The notes: a model not told the origin generated them from the letters alone. A DNA stretch of 64,000 nucleotides from Candidatus Poseidonia sp. (GCA_022426155.1 JAKMEE010000047.1:69968-133967), one strand, 5' to 3'; positions 8,997 through 17,298 are shown, counted from the first letter of the stretch. Numbers and translations are program-made.

Positions 8997-9002
8997 TGTC
9001 AT

Positions 9003-9761
9003 TCATTGCGTCATGTAAATGATTTCTTGCTGGGGTTTTTTCATCACTTGAATCAACCCGAACACGAAAAAGATACCACCGATGCACAACGAACAGCATC
9101 CCACCGTCCAAGCACCGCCAGATGCAAGGCTCAATCCGAATGTGGACAACATGATTTCACCCATGAGGGGATCGCTGTCAAGGAATTTCATTTTATAATC
9201 TCCAGTTTCAAGAGAGATGGTGTATTCCATATTTTCAGAGCAATTATGTCCAACGCCGAGTTGCTTTTCATCCCCTAAGGTTGAGCATACTCGACCTACC
9301 AAAGCGTAGCCTTCCAATTCAAAAATCCCTTGCAAGTCATCCTCCATGGGCTTCCACGCCTCATCTTCACAAACGGTTGTCACCGAATTATTCTGCACTT
9401 CTTCATTGATTGTGACATTGAGTGCAAATGTATCACAGAAGCCTGATGCTTTTGCATCGGACATTGGGACATAAATGAACCAGCCCAATTCACCAAGGCC
9501 GTCATCATCATCATAGGTGATGTTGTATTCATTTCCAATGTCAATCATATCTTTTTCAATTTCGGCCTCGATCCAAATCTTCTCAATCTGAGCCCCAATC
9601 ACCACTCCAATAATCAGAGAGATCAGGGCAATGACACACAACACAGAGCCAACGACCAAGGGAGTTTTAGACGGTTCAGGAGCCGTGGGGATTTGTTGTC
9701 TTAGCAACGGATTGGATTGAATCGTGGGGTCAAGCGTCACTCTGGAATCAGGGGCTTGCAT
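9003..9761 (-). CDS. Hypothetical two-helix membrane protein
   Basis: A 252-aa protein of no recognised family. A Pro/Ser/Thr-rich N terminus of about 35 residues precedes a membrane helix (VVGSVLCVIALISLIIGVVIGA). An exterior domain of about 150 residues follows with four Cys (FCDTFALN, TVCEDE, RVCSTLG, HNCSENM) that could form two disulfides, then a second helix near the C terminus (WTVGCCSLCIGGIFFVFGLIQV) and a short basic tail. The N terminus and C terminus are likely cytoplasmic. It sits between the crotonase and the 3-hydroxyacyl-CoA dehydrogenase with no sign of functional linkage. Confidence 0.7.
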   Translation of the reverse strand: MQAPDSRVTLDPTIQSNPLLRQQIPTAPEPSKTPLVVGSVLCVIALISLIIGVVIGAQIEKIWIEAEIEKDMIDIGNEYNITYDDDDGLGELGWFIYVPMSDAKASGFCDTFALNVTINEEVQNNSVTTVCEDEAWKPMEDDLQGIFELEGYALVGRVCSTLGDEKQLGVGHNCSENMEYTISLETGDYKMKFLDSDPLMGEIMLSTFGLSLASGGAWTVGCCSLCIGGIFFVFGLIQVMKKPQQEIIYMTQ

Positions 9762-9804
9762 GTCCGTAAGTCACAGAGATTCCCACTTGAATGTATTGTG
9801 ATGT

Positions 9805-10689
9805 TCAATCTAGCGAGGTCTCTTCAGGCTTTCCTGAGGACCAATCATAGATTCCCATTCCAGTCTTTTTTCCAAGGCGACCCTTTGCTACAAGTTCCTC
9901 AAGGAGTGGATGAGGCGTGTAAGCATCATCATTGAAAGAGGTCCGAAGGTTGTTGAGAATGTCTCTGCGTACATCCAAACCCACCAAATCAGTCAGGGCC
10001 AGAGGGCCCATTGGATGCTTGTACCCAAGAACCATTGCAGTATCAATGTCCTTTGCACTGGCAACTCCATCGGCGAGCATTCTGATTGCTTCGTTGCCAA
10101 GCACAACTCCAAGACGACTCGTTGCAAAACCAGGAACGTCTTTGACGAGTATGGTCGTCTTTCCCATAGCATCTCCTGCAATTTTTGCTACTTCGATGGT
10201 GGATTGTGAGGTGGTGGAATGTTGAACCAGTTCGAGTAAACTCATGATCGGAACTGGGTTGAAAAAATGCATGCCAATCACTTGTTCAGGGCGACTGGTA
10301 GCTGTTGCAATACTTGCGATGGACAACGATGATGTGTTCGTTCCTAGAACCGCATGCTTTGGTGCAAGTCGGTCGATATCTGCAAAAATGGATTGCTTCA
10401 AGTCTGGAATTTCTGGAACGGCCTCTATCACCAAATCAGCATCGCCCACGGCTTCCTCCATTGATGAAGTAGCATAGAGGTTTTTTTCCCACACCGCTTT
10501 TTGTTCTGCGGTGGTTTTCCCTCGAGCAATCCCTTTGTCCCAGAATGCATCAATGCGTTGCATACCTCGTTGCAGTCCTTCGGGAAATGCATCATAGAGA
10601 GAAGTTTTCCAACCTGCTTGAGCACAAACTTGTGCAATTCCTGCACCCATGGTTCCTGCACCGATCACGGCCACGCGTTGGATGTCCAT
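9805..10689 (-). CDS. 3-hydroxyacyl-CoA dehydrogenase (single-domain, PaaH/HbdA type)
   Basis: A 294-aa NAD-dependent dehydrogenase that oxidises 3-hydroxyacyl-CoA to 3-ketoacyl-CoA. The Rossmann motif is VAVIGAGTMGAGIAQVCA, the catalytic His lies in GMHFFNPVPIM, and the C-terminal helical domain carries GYKHPMGPLALTDLVGLD and GRLGKKTGMGIYDW. The length equals the short stand-alone family. ATG at 10689 starts right before the first beta strand; the open frame runs upstream into the transporter gene. It is the last gene of a run with the BoxB-like oxygenase and an EamA transporter, 25 bases after the latter, suggesting a CoA-thioester degradation operon. Confidence 0.92.
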   Translation of the reverse strand: MDIQRVAVIGAGTMGAGIAQVCAQAGWKTSLYDAFPEGLQRGMQRIDAFWDKGIARGKTTAEQKAVWEKNLYATSSMEEAVGDADLVIEAVPEIPDLKQSIFADIDRLAPKHAVLGTNTSSLSIASIATATSRPEQVIGMHFFNPVPIMSLLELVQHSTTSQSTIEVAKIAGDAMGKTTILVKDVPGFATSRLGVVLGNEAIRMLADGVASAKDIDTAMVLGYKHPMGPLALTDLVGLDVRRDILNNLRTSFNDDAYTPHPLLEELVAKGRLGKKTGMGIYDWSSGKPEETSLD

Positions 10690-10714
10690 GACACGGGGAG
10701 GCTGCCCACCTTCA

Positions 10715-11635
10715 TCATGATTCCTTGGCCGATGTGTCCTTGCTTTGAGCCAATGCAACGCCACCAACGATGAAGGCAAACGCAACCAAAAGTGAAGGTC
10801 CCAATTGTTCATCGAGAAGGAACCAACCTCCGAGGATGCCGAATGGTGGGACGAGGTAGACGTAGAACGAAGCCTTCCCAGCACCGATGAGGTGGATGCC
10901 GTCAGCAAACCATACGTACGAGACCACTGTTGAGAACACTGCCAAGAAAATCAATCCCCCCCAAGCCGATGCAGTTGGAGAATTGAATCCTTTCTGCCAG
11001 GTTTCGATCCCTGCCCAGGGCGTCAAGATAAGCAACCCAATGACCGCAGACCACACCGTGATGTGAAGAGGTGAAAGGGGACTCGTTGCATCTTCTGGGA
11101 TGTTGGTCATCAAATTCTTCATCAGGATGGTTGAAGATGCCCAAGCGAGGGCTGCAGCCGCAATGAAGGTATTTCCAATCCAGCGTTCAACAGGAGGAAT
11201 GTCAATGTTGGGTGATTCAAGAAACAAGACGATTACTCCGATCAATGCCAAAGCCAACCCCCCAAATAAGCGGCGAGTCATAGGTTCTTTGAGAAACGGA
11301 ACGGCAAGAATTGCCGTGAACAGTGGGTTGAATGTAATCATCAACGAGGCATCTCCTGCAGCCGTATAACCCATCCCATACATGAAGAGGACCTGGTAAA
11401 GGAAGGTGGAAAAGAAGGCTACTGCTGCGATACCTTTCCATTGTGACCGAGAGGGAATGCTCCACTGGCCTGACCATCGAAGGTACATCAGGAAGAGAAT
11501 AACCACCATGACATATCGGACCCAAGCAGCCGTGATGGGCTCCATCTCAGCGGCGACCACTCGTCCCGCAGGCCATCCCAAGCCCCAAATTGCCGCAACG
11601 ACGACCAATTTGAGGTGAACGGCCCGATGATTCAT
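10715..11635 (-). CDS. EamA/DMT-superfamily transporter
   Basis: A 306-aa protein with about ten hydrophobic helices in two homologous halves, the EamA (DUF6) arrangement of the drug/metabolite transporter superfamily. Family signatures include WGLGWPAGRVVAAEMEP near the N terminus, FLYQVLFMYGMGYTAAGDASLM in the first half and PPFGILGGWFLLDEQLGPSLL in the second. The substrate cannot be read from sequence. The start ATG overlaps the stop of the upstream 178-aa gene (ATGA), so the two are translationally coupled. The position inside the oxygenase/dehydrogenase run suggests export or uptake of an acid or aromatic metabolite. Confidence 0.85.
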   Translation of the reverse strand: MNHRAVHLKLVVVAAIWGLGWPAGRVVAAEMEPITAAWVRYVMVVILFLMYLRWSGQWSIPSRSQWKGIAAVAFFSTFLYQVLFMYGMGYTAAGDASLMITFNPLFTAILAVPFLKEPMTRRLFGGLALALIGVIVLFLESPNIDIPPVERWIGNTFIAAAALAWASSTILMKNLMTNIPEDATSPLSPLHITVWSAVIGLLILTPWAGIETWQKGFNSPTASAWGGLIFLAVFSTVVSYVWFADGIHLIGAGKASFYVYLVPPFGILGGWFLLDEQLGPSLLVAFAFIVGGVALAQSKDTSAKES

Positions 11636-12168
11636 TCAAACCGCTCCAAGCCCAATTGCAACATTCGAGTCCTTGGGAGGCCAATTTCAGGCAACCCTGC
11701 TGCAGGGGCATGGATTTTGAGACCCTCGATTCTGCTGACGTACAATCCGTAACTCGCCATATCATCGGGTCGGTAGGGGGTTTCAAGACCCATGTTCATC
11801 AAGGTCTTGCAAGCTCTTTCTGAGTAAATGGGAAAGGTGTTGGTTGAGAAATGCATCCATTCTGAAATTCGCTGAGCGTCTACATTTTCAAGCGTTGTAA
11901 GGTGCTCGAGCAAAGACACATCTGGATAAGACACGGTTCGAAGAACCATTTCAATTTCCGTAATAACATCTTCAGGCCAAACATAGGGGTCTCGCTGGGA
12001 CCATTGATCTGCAATACGAATGTGGTCAATCGAATGTTCGGTGTCGATTTCATACAAGGCTTCAATGTAAGATGTATCTTCATAGGCATCGGAGACCAAG
12101 GATGGCAAGGCTTCGTAGAAGCGCTCACACAAGTCGGCGTCAATGCCATAGAGGCTGACAGGGATCAT
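11632..12168 (-). CDS. Conserved hypothetical protein in BoxB-like operon
   Basis: A 178-aa soluble acidic protein of no recognised family. ATG at 12168 follows AGGTGAGGAC, a good ribosome-binding sequence; a longer TTG frame starts at 12189. It is rich in Asp, Glu and Tyr, has no membrane segment, and contains one Cys (RACKTLMNMG). It lies 17 bases after the BoxB-like gene and is coupled to the transporter gene, so it is probably part of the same pathway. A small accessory or chaperone role for the diiron oxygenase is only a guess from position. Confidence 0.66.
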   Translation of the reverse strand: MIPVSLYGIDADLCERFYEALPSLVSDAYEDTSYIEALYEIDTEHSIDHIRIADQWSQRDPYVWPEDVITEIEMVLRTVSYPDVSLLEHLTTLENVDAQRISEWMHFSTNTFPIYSERACKTLMNMGLETPYRPDDMASYGLYVSRIEGLKIHAPAAGLPEIGLPRTRMLQLGLERFE

Positions 12169-12185
12169 GTCCTCACCTGTTACGG

Positions 12186-13346
12186 TCAAGCACTAATGCC
12201 AATGCCGGAAGCGATTTGCCTTGCAGTGAGTGGTTTTTCAGCCACCCATTGTTGTTTGAAAAATTCCTTGAGGTTTTCCTCATCTTGAGCGGTTGGGAGA
12301 TGTGCTTGCATGTAGGCACTCCATTCGTCATCGCTGCCCTCAAAGGGGTTTCCTTCGACGGTGTGACGTTGTCCCTTGGTTTTTCCAATTTCTCGATGGA
12401 AATTCTCATGTGGTACGTACAAAGGAGTCGCGCCTTCAGGAAGATAATCGTTAAGCTTGTCAACTTCAATGGTGATTTCGTCGTGATAATGGCCCCGAGC
12501 TTCCTCATTGAGAATCTCTTTATCGACAACTACATCGCCTTCGAGCTTCTTGCGCTCATCCCAGCGTCCCTTGATCCCCCATACATACGACCAGTGAGCG
12601 GATGATGATTCATCAACACCAAAGAGGTCGTGAGCGGTTGAGACCCATTTGTTGAAGAATCGCTGAAGCATATCCAGTGGAATAACTCCCGCTTTGATGA
12701 TTCTTCGGAGACCGTTCGAGCCAGTTCCCAAGTGGAAGGACTCTTCCTTGAGCATGGGTCCCATGCTAGCAGCGAGTGGCTTGAATGCCGAAGTTGAGAG
12801 CATTCCGAGTTGGAATTTCCCGTCCCTGTCGACGAACATTGTGTAGCAGAAAAAGTCCAGCCAATGTGGCATGGGGCGGTTGAACGCTCCAAGGAGACGA
12901 TCGCCATCCTGGGCGTTTCGTTCAAGCAACTTTTGTGCTTCACGTCGTCCTTGTTGTCCGAAGTATGTCATCAATAGGTAGGCCATTTGCCATCCATGTC
13001 GTTGTTCTTCAGCCATGATACGGGCCGCAGCATAGCGATCGTAATCGGTGGGGGCGGTATCGAGGAGGTGACGTTGTTGTTCAACCGATGCGAATTCTGT
13101 ATCACCTTGGACAGTAATCATACTTACCAAAGCGTCTCGCATGCTTTGTTGAGGTACTTGGAGGGAGCGCTCCCACTTGGTTCGCCCAGCATAGTCACCA
13201 AATTCAATGACGTCACCAGCACGTTCCCAGTCAAATTGGATGGAGAGGTCAAAATTACCCATCCACTTGCGGTCGTATCCAACGTTATCTTGCCAAGTTT
13301 GGAAGTTGGCAATCCAGTCATCCCATGTTTTCGGTAGGTTGTCCAT
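12186..13346 (-). CDS. boxB-like: BoxB-like diiron oxygenase (benzoyl-CoA 2,3-epoxidase component B family)
   Basis: A 386-aa ferritin-like diiron protein matching BoxB, which epoxidises the ring of benzoyl-CoA in aerobic bacteria. The stretch QGDTEFASVEQQRH, EEQRHGWQMAYLL, LGAFNRPMPHWLDFF, DRDGKFQL and LKEESFHLG follows the BoxB pattern. The residues expected as iron ligands are all present with BoxB-like spacing: E84, E114, H117, D173, E202 and H205. It is shorter than bacterial BoxB (about 470 aa), mainly at the N terminus. No BoxA reductase or BoxC hydrolase is adjacent. Downstream genes are a hypothetical protein, a transporter and a 3-hydroxyacyl-CoA dehydrogenase. Directly upstream are a TATA-like box and a twin palindrome. 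The substrate (benzoyl-CoA or another CoA ester) is inferred. Confidence 0.85.
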   Translation of the reverse strand: MDNLPKTWDDWIANFQTWQDNVGYDRKWMGNFDLSIQFDWERAGDVIEFGDYAGRTKWERSLQVPQQSMRDALVSMITVQGDTEFASVEQQRHLLDTAPTDYDRYAAARIMAEEQRHGWQMAYLLMTYFGQQGRREAQKLLERNAQDGDRLLGAFNRPMPHWLDFFCYTMFVDRDGKFQLGMLSTSAFKPLAASMGPMLKEESFHLGTGSNGLRRIIKAGVIPLDMLQRFFNKWVSTAHDLFGVDESSSAHWSYVWGIKGRWDERKKLEGDVVVDKEILNEEARGHYHDEITIEVDKLNDYLPEGATPLYVPHENFHREIGKTKGQRHTVEGNPFEGSDDEWSAYMQAHLPTAQDEENLKEFFKQQWVAEKPLTARQIASGIGISA

Positions 13347-13370
13347 GTTACTGGGAGGTTGGCGTCCTCC

Positions 13371-13376
13371 TTATAC
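13371..13376 (-). promoter_or_regulatory. TATA box of BoxB-like operon
   Basis: On the minus strand the sequence reads GGGTATAAGGAGG, centred about 27 bases before the ATG at 13346. At archaeal TATA-to-start distances transcription would begin at or just before the ATG, giving a nearly leaderless mRNA. The twin palindrome at 13384-13407 lies immediately upstream, where archaeal activators bind. Confidence 0.5.
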
Positions 13377-13383
13377 CCTTTAC

Positions 13384-13407
13384 GAACATGTTCGTGCGAA
13401 CATGTTA
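13384..13407. promoter_or_regulatory. Twin palindromic operator GAACATGTTC upstream of the BoxB-like gene
   Basis: A perfect 10-base palindrome GAACATGTTC (13384-13393) is followed by a second copy with one mismatch, GAACATGTTA (13398-13407), with a centre-to-centre spacing of 14 bases. It sits between the regulator gene and the BoxB-like gene, just upstream of the TATA-like box. Its second half overlaps the stop codon of the regulator gene. Two spaced dyads suggest cooperative binding, plausibly by the adjacent HTH_10 protein. Confidence 0.6.
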
Positions 13408-14028
13408 GGGGCTTTGGCGCCGAATCTCTTCCTTGAAGGCGTGTACGACCGCAGATTCAATTCGTTGGAGTTGACTTGATAGTGTTGATTTCGCAATACC
13501 AAGCAGGACTGCCATTTCAGTCAAATTGATTCGCCGAGGGACGTCCCAGTAACCTTCTCGTGTGGCCAATTCAAACACCTCACGCTGCCGAGGGGTCAGT
13601 AACCGAGACTGATCGGCGCGGGTAGAAAGAAGGCGGTGAGGTATGCTCTCTTCTTTGAAGCGAGCCAAAAGTGAGCGGGCTTTTTCTCGGCTAGCAACCA
13701 TGGACCATTCAACCCAACCGTCTCGAACTTCAAATGGGGTTCTAGGTACAATGCCTAGGTCCACCATCGGGCGCAAAAAACCACCTCCTCCTGCCGTGAT
13801 GTTGACATGGAACCGGCCTTCGCCGATGACACGTACTTCATCAATTCCGATGTGCTGCTCTGTGGTTGTTTCAACCGATTCATCACACCAACATCTGGCT
13901 GTGCCCCTCCCCTTGCTCAAGGGCATATGCTCTTCGATACGAAGAATTGCGGAGGGATGCGATCGGGAAACATCTCCTGCCCAATGTCCTTCAGGAAGCC
14001 GAACATCAATTCGGATTTGCTGAGGCAT
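13405..14028 (-). CDS. HTH_10 (Bat/bacterio-opsin activator-like) transcriptional regulator
   Basis: A 207-aa protein with a C-terminal HTH_10 domain (about residues 145-200): LTPRQREVFELATREGYWDVPRRINLTEMAVLLGIAKSTLSSQLQRIE. This is the Bat-type signature of euryarchaeal activators. The N-terminal 140 residues form an uncharacterised sensor-like domain with a GGGGFLRPMVDLGIVPRTPF stretch. ATG at 14028 follows CAGGAGAACACCC, a good ribosome-binding sequence; the longer frame to 14103 overlaps glpX. It is 16 bases downstream of glpX and immediately upstream of the BoxB-like gene and its twin palindrome, so it likely controls that operon. Confidence 0.85.
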   Translation of the reverse strand: MPQQIRIDVRLPEGHWAGDVSRSHPSAILRIEEHMPLSKGRGTARCWCDESVETTTEQHIGIDEVRVIGEGRFHVNITAGGGGFLRPMVDLGIVPRTPFEVRDGWVEWSMVASREKARSLLARFKEESIPHRLLSTRADQSRLLTPRQREVFELATREGYWDVPRRINLTEMAVLLGIAKSTLSSQLQRIESAVVHAFKEEIRRQSP

Positions 14029-14044
14029 GGGTGTGTTCTCCTGT

Positions 14045-15007
14045 TCAAGCAACTGTTCGGGGGCGCGTTGTTTCTTTTTGCTCAACGGTGCCGTTTGCAA
14101 CATCGATTAATTCGCTGAATGTCGTTGTGGTTGTTGCCTCAACCTTGACACCAGGGAGGTACCCATCGCATACGCCTGATGCTGCAAAGATTGCATCTTC
14201 GCTTTTACAAAGGTCGTTGGCTTTCCACAGGCGGGTCAGATCATCGTTGACCATGTCAACAGCCCTCGCTTCTTCCTCATCTGAGCGGAAGACAAGGCGT
14301 CCTTCAAAGACCCCCCCAAGGCCACGAATGGCGGTAGCAGAGATGACACCTTCGGGTGCAGCGCCAATTCCCATCAAGAGGTCAAAAGGACCGTCTGGTT
14401 TTGCTGCCCAGATCGCTCCTGATACATCGCCGTCACCCATCAAATCCAATTGGGCTCCAGTGGTTCGAATTTCTTTGAATAATTCGGCGTGACGTTCTCG
14501 GTCAAGGGCGACAATCCTGACCTCGCTCATCGGTTTGTCGAGGACATGAGCTGCTTGTTCGATGTTGTAGGCGACACCACCTTCGAGGGAGACATGGCCA
14601 GCCAAAAGCGGACCTGCAGCAATTTTGTCCATGTAGCAATCAGGCGCATGCAGGAGCGTACCTCTAGGTGCTGCAGCGAGTACGGCGATTGAATTAGGGG
14701 AGTTGTCAGCGCAATTGTTGGTACACTCTAATGGATCCACTGCAATGTCAATGCAAGCAGCCCCTTCCACTCCAATCATCGAACCAAGAGGTTCACCGAT
14801 GTAGAGCATGGGTGCTTCATCACGTTCACCTTCTCCGATGGCAACTCGCCCATCGAATGGTACGTTGTCAAACGTGCTACGCATGGCTTCAACGGCCGCA
14901 TCATCAGCGGCGTTCTTGTCACCCTTTCCACGCCATGCAGCACTTGCAATTGCAGCTTGGTCCACCGCTTCAACAAAGTGGTGTGCGAGGTCCGAGGTGA
15001 TGCCCAT
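14045..15007 (-). CDS. glpX: Class II fructose-1,6-bisphosphatase (GlpX)
   Basis: A 320-aa metal-dependent phosphatase that hydrolyses fructose-1,6-bisphosphate in gluconeogenesis. The GlpX signatures are clear: GEGERDEAPMLYIGE, IDIAVDPLECTNNC, LMGDGDVSGAI and GIGAAPEGVISATAIRGLGG. ATG at 15007 (MGITSDLAHHFVEAVD) is chosen; the open frame reaches 15052. Many archaea use the bifunctional FBP aldolase/phosphatase instead, so a bacterial-type class II enzyme together with a separate class I aldolase at 18211-19140 is notable. It is followed by the HTH_10 regulator with a 16-base gap. Confidence 0.92.
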   Translation of the reverse strand: MGITSDLAHHFVEAVDQAAIASAAWRGKGDKNAADDAAVEAMRSTFDNVPFDGRVAIGEGERDEAPMLYIGEPLGSMIGVEGAACIDIAVDPLECTNNCADNSPNSIAVLAAAPRGTLLHAPDCYMDKIAAGPLLAGHVSLEGGVAYNIEQAAHVLDKPMSEVRIVALDRERHAELFKEIRTTGAQLDLMGDGDVSGAIWAAKPDGPFDLLMGIGAAPEGVISATAIRGLGGVFEGRLVFRSDEEEARAVDMVNDDLTRLWKANDLCKSEDAIFAASGVCDGYLPGVKVEATTTTTFSELIDVANGTVEQKETTRPRTVA

Positions 15008-15073
15008 GGAGTTCCACGAGCGCGCCCCATCCATCAATGAAGCGGTGCACATTGAATGGTGAGGATTGGAACT

Positions 15074-15538
15074 TCAAACATCTTGGGCCTTGAATTTTTC
15101 AAGAACCACAATGTCAGTGATCGAAGTTGTGGGGTATTGACCAGCCTCATCCTTCTCGAGGGATTTGACCATGTCCAACGCACACAATAGACCAGCGGCT
15201 ACACCGGTGAGGGCTTCCATTTCGATGCCTGTTTTGTAGTGAGCAGAGACTTGAACCGTGCATCGAAGGGCGTGTTCCTCCCACGACCAATCGACAGTGC
15301 ATCCTTCGAGTGGGATGGGGTGGCAGTGGGGTACAATTCGAGGAGTTTCTTTGACTGCTTGAATTGCAGCAATGGTTGATGCCTCAAGGACATCTCCTTT
15401 CTTGACTTTGCCAGATTGAATGGCAAGGCAACTTGCCTCACTCAGATGAAGCAAGCCTGTTGCCGTTGCTTTACGTTCAACATTTGGTTTAGCTCCAATT
15501 TCTACAATTCCTTCTCGACTTGTGATTTTTTTGTTCAT
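15074..15538 (-). CDS. moaC: Cyclic pyranopterin monophosphate synthase MoaC
   Basis: A 154-aa MoaC that, with MoaA, converts GTP to cyclic pyranopterin monophosphate in molybdenum cofactor synthesis. Diagnostic features include KKGDVLEASTIAAIQAVKETPRIVPHCHPIPL, the VSAHYKTGIEMEALTGVAAGLL stretch with the catalytic Lys, and SLEKDEAGQYPTTSITDI near the C terminus. The length is that of the family. The start ATG at 15538 overlaps the moaE stop by four bases, so the two are translationally coupled. Confidence 0.95.
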   Translation of the reverse strand: MNKKITSREGIVEIGAKPNVERKATATGLLHLSEASCLAIQSGKVKKGDVLEASTIAAIQAVKETPRIVPHCHPIPLEGCTVDWSWEEHALRCTVQVSAHYKTGIEMEALTGVAAGLLCALDMVKSLEKDEAGQYPTTSITDIVVLEKFKAQDV

Positions 15539-15987
15539 CCTAATCCCTCCTTCCAGGTCTCCCCAGCTGTGGTGACTTCTTTTTTCCATATGGGGGCTTG
15601 CCTCTTGAGTTCATCGATTAACCATGAACATGCTTCGAAGCCTTCCTTCCGATGCGGGCTTGCGACATGAATGGCTACAATGGGTTCTTGAGGACCGACT
15701 GAGCCAGTTCGATGTGCAAGTGCTACCGCTTTTACGTTGAATGTCTCGATGGCTTCCTCTGCGAGTTGCTGAAGGACAGGGACCAAGCGGTCTTTCCATG
15801 CATCGAATTCCAGACGAAGAACATCATGGCCTTGTTCGTACTCTCGAGTGATGCCGACAAAACTGACGATGGCTCCACATCCATTTGTTGGTAACCGTTC
15901 TAACAGGGCTTGAGCATCGAGCACCAACGGGGCTTCTTCAACGATGATTCGTCTCCCCTGCATGGTCACACGACGAGAACGCATCAT
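15535..15987 (-). CDS. moaE: Molybdopterin synthase catalytic subunit MoaE
   Basis: A 150-aa MoaE, the large subunit of molybdopterin synthase that accepts sulfur from the MoaD thiocarboxylate. Typical features are GAIVSFVGITREY, LRLEFDAWKDRL, ALAHRTGSVGPQEPIVAIHVASPHRKEGFEAC and a C-terminal LKRQAPIWKKEV with the active-site Lys. The ATG-ATG at 15987/15984 is preceded by GGGAGGT. No MoaD is adjacent. The gene is divergent from the flavoprotein gene at 16015 with only 27 bases between them, so the two promoters overlap. Confidence 0.94.
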   Translation of the reverse strand: MMRSRRVTMQGRRIIVEEAPLVLDAQALLERLPTNGCGAIVSFVGITREYEQGHDVLRLEFDAWKDRLVPVLQQLAEEAIETFNVKAVALAHRTGSVGPQEPIVAIHVASPHRKEGFEACSWLIDELKRQAPIWKKEVTTAGETWKEGLG

Positions 15988-16014
15988 TCAAACCTCCCGC
16001 CTCTATGGCCAAAC

Positions 16015-17298
16015 ATGGCCGTCCAATCAAACCAACAGGATGCGGTCCACATCATGGGTGCTGGCCTCTCTGGGCTAGCAGCGGCGACCTTGTTGGCACG
16101 AGCCGGGAGAGAGGTCCATGTCCACGATATCCGTGCTGATTCAGGAGCACGGTTTGATGGTGATTTCCAAGCGCTTGAAAATTGGAGCATGGGGGTCGAT
16201 TTCTTCGACCAACTGAAGGAATGGGGATTTGATACGAACGAATTCAAAGCGACAGAATTCAGTGTTGTAGACCTCATCCACCCAGACGATGAAATCACCC
16301 AAGCGACCACCAATGGTGTGGCTTATCGAATTGTTGAGCGGGGAACTTCAGAACATACCATCGACCAAGGTTTCAAGCGAATGGCCATTGAGGCAGGAGC
16401 CCAATTGCATTACAAATCACGCATGAAAGAGGAAGATTGCACCATCATCGCTTGTGGGCCAAAAGGAACTTCTGCTGTCGCTTACGGTGAAATTTTCGAG
16501 ACAGACCATCCGAATCACATTGGTTTTCAACTCAATGACAAGTTGGCACCAGGGGCTTATTCGTATCTCATCATCATTGATGGAGTTGGTTTGATCTGTA
16601 CCTGTTTATGGCGAAAGCAACGAAAGAGTGACCGTTTTTTGAATGAAACGATTGCATGGTATGAAGCACATTATCCGAATCTCAATCGCCGCCCTATCAA
16701 GCGCGTGGGCGGGAAAGGTGACTTCACGATCAATCATCGCTACAAACAAGATGGACGATATTATGTCGGGGAATCGGGCGGCCTTCAAGATTTCATGTGG
16801 GGTTTTGGAATGCGAATGGCTGTATGGTCAGGGGTACTTGCAGCTCGTGATATTCTGGGAGATGGAGACTATGAGCACGATGTGCGGAAACAACTCATGC
16901 CATACGTCCGAACCAGTGTTTCTAATCGTTGGCTGATGAACCGAGTGGGCGACCGTACATTCAAGCGCATGTGCAAGAAATGGATGACTAACCAACGTAA
17001 GAAAGGAGACGGATTGGTTTGGATTGGCAAGTTGTTTCAACCCTCCGCCATGAAATCTCTTCTCTACCGATTGGTCAGTCCATTCATGCTCACAAAAGAT
17101 CCCAAATCGATGGGGCGAGGAGTACGTCGAATGCCATTTCGAAAGGCCCTCAAACGCGACCATTGGGAGCCTTCTGATGATGCCAAGGCAGTAGGGGCTC
17201 AATGGGACCGAATTCGAAGGGGAGGAGGCCAGATTTCCTTCGCAAATGATGCAGAATCTGATTCTGTTGCGCAAGAGGATGGGGCGATTTCTTCATAA
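16015..17298 (+). CDS. FAD-dependent NAD(P)-binding oxidoreductase (geranylgeranyl reductase-like)
   Basis: A 427-aa flavoprotein with an N-terminal dinucleotide-binding motif, VHIMGAGLSGLAAATLLARAGREVHVHD, and a second conserved FAD region, YYVGESGGLQDFMWGFGMRMAVWSGVLAARDI, as in the geranylgeranyl reductase/squalene-epoxidase-like superfamily. The C-terminal 100 residues are basic (RRMPFRKALKRDHW). ATG at 16015 is the start closest to the first strand. A role in saturating isoprenoid chains of membrane lipids is possible but the substrate is unknown. Its TAA stop overlaps the ATG of the following crotonase gene (TAATG), so the two are coupled. Confidence 0.75.
   Translation: MAVQSNQQDAVHIMGAGLSGLAAATLLARAGREVHVHDIRADSGARFDGDFQALENWSMGVDFFDQLKEWGFDTNEFKATEFSVVDLIHPDDEITQATTNGVAYRIVERGTSEHTIDQGFKRMAIEAGAQLHYKSRMKEEDCTIIACGPKGTSAVAYGEIFETDHPNHIGFQLNDKLAPGAYSYLIIIDGVGLICTCLWRKQRKSDRFLNETIAWYEAHYPNLNRRPIKRVGGKGDFTINHRYKQDGRYYVGESGGLQDFMWGFGMRMAVWSGVLAARDILGDGDYEHDVRKQLMPYVRTSVSNRWLMNRVGDRTFKRMCKKWMTNQRKKGDGLVWIGKLFQPSAMKSLLYRLVSPFMLTKDPKSMGRGVRRMPFRKALKRDHWEPSDDAKAVGAQWDRIRRGGGQISFANDAESDSVAQEDGAISS

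Noticed and set aside
13866..14492. 208-codon open frame on the plus strand
   Set aside because: It overlaps the HTH_10 regulator and glpX in antisense; the product is Ser/Arg/Pro-rich with no motif, typical of a shadow frame.
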